Positions 1-6,456 of a DNA stretch of 12,486 bases are shown here, one piece after another; position 1 is the stretch's first letter, and every line of letters begins with the position of its first letter. Position numbers and translations under genes: made by a program. A model generated the notes under the pieces. It was not told the origin of the DNA. It made no database searches and saw nothing but the letters and a program-made list of their open reading frames with translations. The stretch covers positions 1 through 12,486 of the forward strand of contig JAGBPV010000002.1 of the NCBI GenBank assembly GCA_017633195.1, read 5' to 3'. The DNA is from a bacterium (GTDB lineage Bacteria; Bacillota_I; Bacilli_A; Mycoplasmatales; Mycoplasmoidaceae).

Positions 1-1
1 A

Positions 2-1309
2 ATTACTAAATATGCTGATAGATTAATTGAACAATTAGATGGATTAGATTGACCAGAATCTTTAAAAGAAATTCAAAGAAAATGAATTGGTAAAGAAGTT
101 CATGAGAATGGAGAAATTACTTATCATTTAAGAGATTGAGTATTTTGCAGACAAAGATATTGAGGTGAACCATTTCCAATTTATTATGATGAATACAACA
201 ATCAATATATAGATGAAAATTTACCTTTATTATTACCTGAAGTTACTGAATACAAACCTAATAAAGAATTTGGTTCACCTTTAGCTAATGCTAAAGATTG
301 AATTTATTTTACTAAGGATAACAAAAAATATCATAGAGATATAAATACCATGCCACAGTGAGCTGGATCTTGTTGATATTACTTAGGATACATCATGAAA
401 TATTTAAATCCTAATTATGCACCATTAAACGCAATGGAAACTAAAAAAGCATTTGATCGATTAATGAATGTAGATTTATATGTTGGTGGACAAGAACATG
501 CAACATTACATTTAATTTATGCAAGATTTTGATTTATGTTTTTACATGATATTGGCATTGTTAGTCAAAAAGAACCATTTCAAAGATTAATTAATCAAGG
601 TATGATTTTAGCTCCTGATGGAAGAAAAATGTCTAAGTCTTGAGGAAATACCATAGATCCTATGCAAGTTATAGAAAAATATGGAGCTGATTCATTAAGA
701 TTGTATGAATGTTTTATGGGTCCTATAACTGCTACATTACCATGAAGTGAAAATGATTTAGTTGGTGTTTATAAATGATTAAATAGAGTTTATACAATTT
801 ATGAAAATAATATTGATTTAACTAAAAAAACTGATGATGAAGAAGTGTTAATAGTATTAAATAAGACTATTAAAAATGTTGGTGAACTTATTGAAAATTA
901 TAAACATAATGTAGCAATATCACAATTAATGGTTTTAACTAATACTTTTCAAAATCATAAAATTACTAAAAAAACTTTCTTAGATTTTTTAATTATGCTT
1001 TCATGTTTTGCACCATTTGTAAGTCAAGAAATGTGATCAAATTTATTAAAAGACAATTCTTATATTCATCTTCAAACTTGACCAAAATATGATGAATCTT
1101 TAATTAAAGATAAAATGAAAAAATATCCAGTACAAATTGATAAAAAGGTAAGAGCTGTTATTGAAGTTGATGTTGATGCAAGTAAAGAAGATATTATTAA
1201 AAAAGTTTTAGATGATGAAATTGTAAAATCCAAAATCGCAAACAGAAAAGTTAAAGAAGTAGAAATTATTAAGAATCAAATTATTTTGATCCAATTTGAA
1301 GAAAATTAA
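2..1309 (+). CDS. leuS: Leucyl-tRNA synthetase, 3' part, lacking the CP1 editing domain
   Basis: This class I synthetase attaches leucine to tRNA-Leu in the cytosol. The gene is cut by the window start, so the HIGH motif is not visible; 435 codons remain, with in-frame TGA read as Trp. Visible in order are the WIGK end of the first catalytic half (bases 83-94), a nine-residue linker (95-121), the YHLRDW...RQRYWGEP segment that restarts the catalytic core (122-172), the KMSKS loop (626-640), the helical anticodon-binding domain and the small C-terminal domain ending at TAA. In most bacterial LeuRS about 190 residues of CP1 editing domain lie between WIG and the YRLRDW segment; here they are absent. 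Natural loss of this domain is known in Mycoplasma mobile. A terminator hairpin overlaps the stop codon. Identity is certain; loss of editing in vivo is inferred. Confidence 0.97.
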
Positions 1310-1326
1310 TTTGTTCTTCTTTTTTT
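1298..1326 (+). terminator. Rho-independent terminator of leuS
   Basis: A six-base-pair stem (GAAGAA at 1298-1303, TTCTTC at 1314-1319) with a ten-base loop is followed directly by seven T. The leuS TAA lies in the loop. The stem is AT-rich and short, so termination may be leaky into the gene downstream. Confidence 0.6.
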
Positions 1327-1350
1327 ATTCAAGTTCAATTAAATTTTAAA

Positions 1351-1356
1351 AAAGAG
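1351..1356 (+). promoter_or_regulatory. Weak ribosome binding site of the RloC-like gene
   Basis: AAAGAG lies eight bases before the ATG at 1365. It is the only purine-rich Shine-Dalgarno candidate in the short gap after leuS and supports that start. No convincing -35/-10 pair is visible in 1310-1350, so transcription may read through from leuS. Confidence 0.4.
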
Positions 1357-1364
1357 TAATTTTT

Positions 1365-3659
1365 ATGTCTAACAACTCAGAAAAACAAAAACAGGCAAAA
1401 TCAACAACTTATTTTACACTTACAACAAAAAATATTGGTCCTTTAGAAGATGATACTTTTAAGTTTGATATTCCAGATGAAAATAAATTAAAAGGATTTT
1501 GTATTTATGCATACAATGGTAGTGGAAAAACTTTTACATCACGTTGTTTTAGTTTGTCAGAAACATTAAATAATAATCAGGATTGAGATAGACAAGACTT
1601 ATACAAACAATTAATAAAATTTGATAAGTCTAATTTTGAATTTGATTTTTCTTTGGATTCAGACCCAACTAAAAGAATACATATCAAGTGTAATCAACAA
1701 CAAATATTAGAAAATACCAATAAAACAGATTTTATTTTTTATGTTTTTAATATTGATTTTATTAGAAAAAATATATATGAAAACATTGCAAATTTGAATT
1801 CTAATATTGAAGGTTATATCACAATAGGACATGAAGATATTCAAATTGAAAAACTACGTGAACAAATTTCAGATTTAAATAATAAAAAAGAAACTATACA
1901 TTCTGAAATTGATAAAAAAATTGAAAAATGATTACAAAGAATAAAAACGGAATGTGATATTAGTCCAAACACTAAAGAATATAAAAATATTAAATTTGAA
2001 ACAATTATTAGTTCTAATAAACAAGATCTAGATAAAACATATACAGTGTATAAAAATGAATATGATATGTTGAAAGAATTTCCTTCGTATATAGAGCAAA
2101 TACCTTTGATAAAAGAATTTGACATTAAAAATTTTCAATATTTAGAAACAGAATTTAAAACAAAATTTACTTTAAATAATTTGTCTGACAAATTTAAAGA
2201 AAAAATCTTACTAAAATATGATTTTATTAAAACTGGAATAGATTTATTTAATCAAAGTAATAAATTAAAATGTCCATTTTGTGAACAAGGAATTAACCTT
2301 GATGCATTCAAGTTAATAGATGAGTATAATAAATTCATTAATGATGAAGAAGCAAAAATTATTGAAAAATTGAATTCTTTTTTCAAGGAACTAAATAAAA
2401 TTACAAATTCATATTCAATTTTTCTATCTAATTATTTAAAAAAAGAAAAATATATAACTGATATTTGTAAATATTTTCCATCATTAAAAAATAAAAAGTT
2501 TGATGAATTAGATAATAAAAATGAATCAGATGATAAAAATGACTTAGATATTATCGTAGATAGTTTATTAAACTTGATAAATAAAAAGATAAAGAATACT
2601 TATGAATCAATTGATATTAGTGAAAATATTAATGAATTAAATGGTTTTTCAACCAATATTAAACGTGTTATAAAAAGTAATAATGATTTTATAGAAAAAG
2701 TAAATAACAAGATATTAAACCAAGACAAAGAAAAATTAAGTATAAAGAAAAATATTTGTTTAGCAGTCATTAATGAATTAATTTATGAATCAAGTGAGTT
2801 AATAAAAAAATATAATGATATAACTAATGAAATCAATGACTTAAATGCTAATATTAAAAAGTTAGAAGAAACTTGTAAAAAATCAAAAAAAGATTTTATT
2901 GTTGAACATTTTGAAAAACTATTAAAAGTATTTTTTGGTAACAAATATCAATTTGATAAAAATACATCAAAATTCAAGTTCTTAGAACATGATATAACAA
3001 ATAATACAACTTATGTATTTAGTGAAGGTGAAAAGAACATCATTGCATTTTGTTATTATCTTTCATCTGTTTACAATGTTGTAAAAGATGAAAAAGATTT
3101 AGACAAAGTTTTTTATATAATAGATGATCCTATTTCAAGTATCGACTATTTATACATTTATAAAATAGTTCAAATTATAAAAGAAGATAAACATATAAAA
3201 CATAAATTGATATTAACTCATAGTTTGGAGTTTGTCAATGTTTTATCTAAACAAGAAGTGGTTAATTTTTTTATTTTATTAAATAAAGGTAAATTTTATC
3301 GAATGTCACGAAGGATTTATCCATATTTTAATCATTTGTTTGATATTTATAACATATCTATTGAATCAAATGAACCAACACACACGACTCTTAATTCTAT
3401 TAGAAATATTTTAGAATCTATTATAAACTTTGTTTGTCCCAAAACGAAGTTAGAAAAATTTATAAAGCAAATACCTGGTTTTGATGAAACACCAGAATTA
3501 TGTTTACTTATAAATCATTTTTCTCATGGAATTATTTCTGAAAATGAAGAAGTATATACGAATGAGCAAATAAAAATTATCTGTAAAAAATTAATTGAAT
3601 ATATAAATTGTGTCTTTCCAGGTCAAATTGAGATGTTAGAAAACATGAAAAAAAGTTAA
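1365..3659 (+). CDS. AAA_13-type ATPase, RloC/PrrC-like putative anticodon nuclease
   Basis: The 764-residue protein has the layout of RloC, a stand-alone relative of the phage-exclusion anticodon nuclease PrrC. Seen in order: a Walker A loop AYNGSGKT (residues 49-56, Ala where Gly is usual), a long Lys/Glu/Asn-rich region likely to form coiled coil, a CPFC pair (Cys303, Cys306) that could be a Rad50-style zinc hook, an ABC signature SEGEK (553-557), Walker B with DDPISSID (587-594) and an LTHS switch histidine (619). The C-terminal part holds Arg680, Glu684 and a NHFSHG stretch (His718, His721), recalling the Arg-x3-Glu...His catalytic triad of PrrC/RloC. Such enzymes cleave a tRNA anticodon loop after a DNA-linked activation signal. 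Two Trp codons, both TGA (residues 74 and 189), join what would otherwise look like three fragments. No restriction-modification partner is nearby. Nuclease activity and tRNA target are inferred; another AAA_13 defence ATPase remains possible. Confidence 0.75.
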
Positions 3660-3672
3660 AGTATAACAATAG

Positions 3673-3762
3673 ACTTTTGTAAAGCAAGTAAAAAAATACA
3701 TAGATAAATATAAAGATGAGATTTTGACAAAAATAAACTTCCATATTAAAGAATGGTTTTAG
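3673..3762 (+). pseudogene. Possible coding remnant, 29 codons
   Basis: Just after the ATPase gene an open frame with protein-like, Lys-rich composition (reading ...KKYIDKYKDEIL..., ending EWF) runs to a TAG at 3760-3762. It has no start codon preceded by a ribosome site and is closed upstream by TAG at 3670. It may be the tail of a decayed gene. I do not recognise a family, and chance in AT-rich DNA is a real alternative. Confidence 0.2.
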
Positions 3763-3769
3763 TTTTTTT
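3735..3769 (+). terminator. Possible terminator downstream of the ATPase gene
   Basis: AAACT plus CCAT (3735-3744) can pair with ATGG plus AGTTT (3753-3765) with a bulge, followed by a T run to 3769. The pairing is imperfect and the stem weak, but it lies where the plus-strand transcript should end. Confidence 0.3.
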
Positions 3770-4247
3770 AGATATTATTAAATAATTTCTTTTTTCTTAG
3801 TCATTTATAGTATTTAATATACATAAAACAAATATCACTACTGTAATGTTGCAATCATGATTGTAAATGTTCAACTAGAAAATGCAATAGTTTCAATAAG
3901 ACTGTAACATTAGCTTTGCACAAAATTCAAATTTATTATTTTTTATTATAGAAGATTTATATATTTCACTGGAATGTTTTTTTAAAATGATTACTAGGTT
4001 GTAATAATAGATAAAATTTATAATTTGATTTTGTACTGTTTGAATATTATTTGTTATTAAATTTTTGTATATAGTTTCAGTTATAAGGTCATAAATTTAA
4101 ACAACTTATCTTGGCATTAGAAATACAGTATTTTAGTAAAATACATATTAAAATTTAAGTTAATCATATTTTTTTACTATTGCTAACATATTTTGATTCT
4201 GACAATATCTAAATGGATAGAACATTATAGATCACATAAATGGGTAT
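3763..4247. other. AT-rich intergenic region without a recognisable gene
   Basis: No open frame of useful length is visible on either strand even with TGA as Trp, and no tRNA, repeat array or integrase remnant. It separates plus-strand genes from the minus-strand tRNA cluster, so it is a convergent gap and unusually long for a compact genome. The only structure noticed is a stem pairing 3844-3853 with 3903-3912, whose loop contains the perfect palindrome CAATCATGATTG at 3852-3863. It may be decayed DNA left beside the defence gene. Confidence 0.5.
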
Positions 4248-4289
4248 AAAAAAACTACTCATATAAAAGGAGCAATATATGAGTAGTTT
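4248..4289 (-). terminator. Terminator of the tRNA cluster
   Basis: A perfect 13-base-pair inverted repeat (4252-4264 with 4277-4289, loop of 12) lies just downstream of tRNA-Leu on the minus strand and is followed on that strand by a run of T (4248-4254). This is the clearest terminator in the window. Confidence 0.85.
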
Positions 4290-4291
4290 AA

Positions 4292-4377
4292 TGGTGCTCA
4301 GAAAGGGACTTGAACCCATACGAAGTTTCCTTCGGAAGATTTTGAGTCTTCTACGTCTGCCATTCCGTCATCTGAGC
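4292..4377 (-). tRNA. tRNA-Leu (anticodon CAA)
   Basis: An 86-base type II tRNA with CCA encoded. The seven-pair acceptor stem (4371-4377 with 4296-4302) is perfect. The anticodon stem GAAGA/TCTTC holds the loop CTCAAAA, giving anticodon CAA, which reads UUG. The long variable arm has five pairs closed by GAAA. It is the last gene of the cluster. Confidence 0.95.
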
Positions 4378-4385
4378 GAATAAAT

Positions 4386-4422
4386 AAAAATACTGCTTTC
4401 ATTTCCTATTAGCAGTATTTTT
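4386..4422 (-). terminator. Hairpin between tRNA-fMet and tRNA-Leu, terminator-like
   Basis: A perfect 12-base-pair inverted repeat (4386-4397 with 4411-4422, loop of 13). On the minus strand the stem ends in five T followed by more T-rich sequence, so it can act as a terminator or attenuator before tRNA-Leu, or as a processing signal in a longer transcript. It would also work on the plus strand. Confidence 0.6.
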
Positions 4423-4424
4423 TA

Positions 4425-4499
4425 TGGTTGCGGGGGCAGGATTTGAACCTACGACCTCCAGGTTATGAGCCTGACGAGCTACCACTGCTCTACCCCGCG
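4425..4499 (-). tRNA. Initiator tRNA-fMet (anticodon CAT)
   Basis: A 75-base tRNA with CCA encoded and anticodon CAT in the loop CTCATAA. The 1-72 position is a C-A mismatch, the hallmark of bacterial initiator tRNA, and this separates it from the two other CAT tRNAs in the cluster. The anticodon stem has A-U, G-C, G-C at pairs 29-41 to 31-39, so one of the three conserved initiator G-C pairs is replaced. Such variants are reported for some mycoplasmas. Pair 27-43 is U-G. Confidence 0.93.
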
Positions 4500-4505
4500 A
4501 TATTT

Positions 4506-4536
4506 ACAATAGGATATTTATATTATAACCTATTGT
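4506..4536 (-). promoter_or_regulatory. Hairpin with a TATAAT box upstream of tRNA-fMet
   Basis: ACAATAGG (4506-4513) pairs with CCTATTGT (4529-4536). Between them, on the minus strand, is a TATAAT (4522-4527) about 22 bases before the tRNA. It could be a -10 box for the fMet-Leu pair or simply a spacer hairpin; no good -35 box is seen. Confidence 0.3.
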
Positions 4537-4555
4537 TCTATAATTTAATATTTTA

Positions 4556-4646
4556 TGGCGGAGACTGGGGGATTTGAACCCTCGCGTGCCTTACGACACC
4601 TTTCAGTTTTCAAGACTGATCCCTTCAGCCACTTGGGTAAGTCTCC
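4556..4646 (-). tRNA. tRNA-Ser (anticodon TGA)
   Basis: A 91-base type II tRNA with CCA encoded and discriminator G. The acceptor stem GGAGACT/AGTCTCC is perfect. The anticodon stem TCAGT/ACTGA holds the loop CTTGAAA, giving UGA, which reads UCA and probably other UCN codons. The variable arm has five pairs (one G-U) closed by GTAA. Confidence 0.95.
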
Positions 4647-4652
4647 AAAAAT

Positions 4653-4729
4653 TGGTGGAGCTAGCAGGACTTGAACCTGCAACCATCCGATTATGAGTCG
4701 GGGGCTCTAACCAATTGAGCTATGGCTCC
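4653..4729 (-). tRNA. tRNA-Ile2 (anticodon CAT, presumed lysidine-modified)
   Basis: A 77-base tRNA with CCA encoded and loop CTCATAA. The anticodon reads as Met, but the loop matches bacterial tRNA-Ile2 as I recall it, while the next tRNA carries the elongator Met loop TTCATAC. The order Met-Ile-Ser-fMet also matches the Bacillus trnB order. It should therefore need TilS to change C34 to lysidine and read AUA. Two C-A mismatches are visible: 6-67 in the acceptor stem and 27-43 at the top of the anticodon stem. The Ile identity is an inference from these comparisons. Confidence 0.8.
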
Positions 4730-4733
4730 ACTA

Positions 4734-4810
4734 TGGTGGCTGGAGTGAGGCTCGAACTCACGACATCACGGGTATGAACCGTGCTCTCTAGCCAACTGAG
4801 ATACCCAGCC
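4734..4810 (-). tRNA. Elongator tRNA-Met (anticodon CAT)
   Basis: A 77-base tRNA with CCA encoded. The acceptor stem GGCTGGG/TCCAGCC pairs fully, with one G-U. The anticodon stem CACGG/CCGTG holds the loop TTCATAC, as in Bacillus elongator Met tRNA. It lacks the 1-72 mismatch of the initiator. Confidence 0.9.
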
Positions 4811-4817
4811 ATAATAA

Positions 4818-4835
4818 ACAAGAAATTATTCTTGT
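4818..4835 (-). other. Hairpin between tRNA-Pro and tRNA-Met
   Basis: ACAAGAA (4818-4824) pairs with TTCTTGT (4829-4835) around a four-base loop, and flanking ATAAAC/GTTTAT could extend it. The T run after it on the minus strand is broken, so a processing or spacer role seems likelier than termination. Confidence 0.35.
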
Positions 4836-4845
4836 ATTTTGTTTA

Positions 4846-4922
4846 TGGTCGGGATGACAGGATTTGAACCTGCGACCCCTTGGTCCCAAACCAAGTGCAC
4901 TACCAAACTGTGCTACATCCCG
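4846..4922 (-). tRNA. tRNA-Pro (anticodon TGG)
   Basis: A 77-base tRNA with CCA encoded. The acceptor stem CGGGATG/CATCCCG is perfect, and the anticodon stem CTTGG/CCAAG holds the loop TTTGGGA. Anticodon UGG probably reads all CCN codons, as is usual where one Pro tRNA serves the family. Confidence 0.95.
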
Positions 4923-4926
4923 TTAA

Positions 4927-5000
4927 TGGAGGTGCCTGTCGGATTCGAACCAACGCTGTGGAGGTTGCAGCTCCAAACCTTACCACTTGGCTAAGGCACC
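4927..5000 (-). tRNA. tRNA-Cys (anticodon GCA)
   Basis: A 74-base tRNA with CCA encoded. The acceptor stem GGTGCCT/AGGCACC is perfect. The discriminator is U73, the base expected for Cys identity. The anticodon stem TGGAG/CTCCA holds the loop CTGCAAC. It is the first gene of the cluster. Confidence 0.95.
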
Positions 5001-5019
5001 AAAAAATAAACATAGTGTA

Positions 5020-5025
5020 ATTATA
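5020..5025 (-). promoter_or_regulatory. Candidate -10 box of the tRNA cluster
   Basis: A perfect TATAAT on the minus strand lies about 20 bases before tRNA-Cys. No clear -35 box is present at 16-18 bases. A weak inverted repeat just upstream (AAGTTT 5030-5035 with AAACTT 5041-5046) may mark the end of the aldehyde dehydrogenase transcript, but it lacks a T tail of its own. Confidence 0.45.
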
Positions 5026-5056
5026 TAATAAGTTTAAAAAAAACTTCATTTAATTA

Positions 5057-6451
5057 TTATTTATGTTTTTTTATTATTCTTGTTAATCAATAATCTTTAT
5101 CAAAAAGTCTATTTTCATCAACAAGTTTATCACCATACCATTTAGATTCTAAACAAGGTTTATTGATACTAAATGTTAAGAAACTTTTTTTACCATGATA
5201 TTGTCCTAATCCACTTGATTTTATTCCACCAAATGGAAGATTAGATTGAAAAACATGAACTAAGGTATCATTTACAATAAATGCTCCTGATTGTGTATGA
5301 TATTTTAAGAAATTAATTAATGTTTTATTTTTACTAAAGCAATAAAATGCTAATGGAAATGGATGAAGTTTTATAATATCTAAAATATCAGATGTTTCAG
5401 AATAAGTATAATAATACCCAATTGGACAAAATAGTTCATGATCTAAATATTGTTTATCGCAAACATTTTTATAATCAATAAAGCAAAACTTTAGTTCATC
5501 ATATCCTTTAACCTTATGCGTATCATAAATAATAAAATCATTTTGATTTTGTTTATTCAATCAACTATTAACTTCATCTACTTTTGTTTTTGAAATTAAA
5601 TTCCCACTATAAAATGTCTTATTTTTAAAATTTGTTTCATATACTTCTTTTAAAATGTTTGTAAATTCTTGTACAACATCTTTTTTAATAATTAAATAAT
5701 CTGCAGCAACACAAATTTGCCCTGAATTAATTAATTTAGTAGTTAAATATTTTGTTGCAGCAAATTTTAAATTTATTGTGTCATCAATAATCATTGGTGA
5801 TTTTCCACCAAGCTCAAAAACTGTTGGAATAAATCTGAAATATTGTTGACTATAAATTTTTCTTGCTGTATCAATTCCTCCAGTAAAGAAAATAAAATCT
5901 CAAGGATATTGATTTAAATCTTCATAATCAATATTTTCTAATTTTTCATCAATATAATAAACTAAATCTTTTGGTAAAACACTAACAATTTTTTGAATAA
6001 CTTCATTCACATGTGTTGTTAGATTAGACATTTTTAAAGTAACAACATTTCCACAAGCAATTGCAGCAGTTAAAGGTTGTAAAGATAATAAAATTGGGAA
6101 ATTAAAAGGTACAATTTCGTAAATTTGACCATGTGGAATATGTGCAATTCTTGCTTTTTTATGAAACATTAATAAAATAGGTTTTACATATGTATCTTTA
6201 CTTCATTTTTTAATATGCTTAATGAAATTATTTAATTCATGATATACAAGTTTCACTTCACTCATATATCCAACTGTTTCATCTCTTCCTAAGTCTTGTT
6301 TTAGTGCAATTAATAATTCTTGTTCATGATTAATCAAACTTTGTTTTAATGTTTTTAATCAAATTATTCTTTGATTAATATCATAAGTTTTGTATTCATC
6401 AAAGAATTTTCTTTGAGATTGCAATCTATTTTGTATGTTGATATTATTCAC
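5057..6451 (-). CDS. NAD(P)-dependent aldehyde dehydrogenase, class 3-like
   Basis: A 464-residue enzyme that oxidises an aldehyde to an acid with NAD(P)+. The N-terminal helix region (QRKFF...ALKQDLGRDE...) has the short form of class 3 aldehyde dehydrogenases. Visible catalytic parts are Asn117 in VPFNFP, Glu213 in FELGGKSP, the nucleophile Cys247 in SGQICVA, Glu339 in ELFCP (usually ELFGP), and the C-terminal LPFGG...YHG motif (405-420). The 34-residue spacing from Glu to Cys is the family norm. The GTG start at 6451 is five bases after the hisS stop and is the only start that keeps the full N-terminal helix. Several TGA codons are Trp, including one near the end, so the true stop is TAA at 5057. 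Substrate is unknown. It is the last gene of the nadD-yqeK/pyrG/hisS operon. Confidence 0.92.
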
Positions 6452-6456
6452 TTTAT

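Noticed and set aside
1841..2125. Minus-strand open frame of 94 codons inside the ATPase gene
   Set aside because: Antisense shadow of a well-supported gene, with low-complexity hydrophobic reading and no ribosome site.
1365..3659. Apparent split of the ATPase gene into three fragments at TGA codons
   Set aside because: TGA is Trp throughout the window, including in essential genes such as hisS and pyrG, so this is one intact gene.
3660..4291. Phage or integrative-element attachment site near tRNA-Leu
   Set aside because: No duplicate of a tRNA end, no integrase and no transposase fragment could be found in the region.
4292..5000. tRNA cluster as a repeat or CRISPR-like array
   Set aside because: The similar units are seven different tRNAs with full cloverleaf pairing; no regular identical repeats and spacers exist.
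5057..6451. Aldehyde dehydrogenase as a pseudogene with several stops
   Set aside because: All internal stops are TGA, and the catalytic Asn, Glu and Cys with normal spacing are conserved across the joints.
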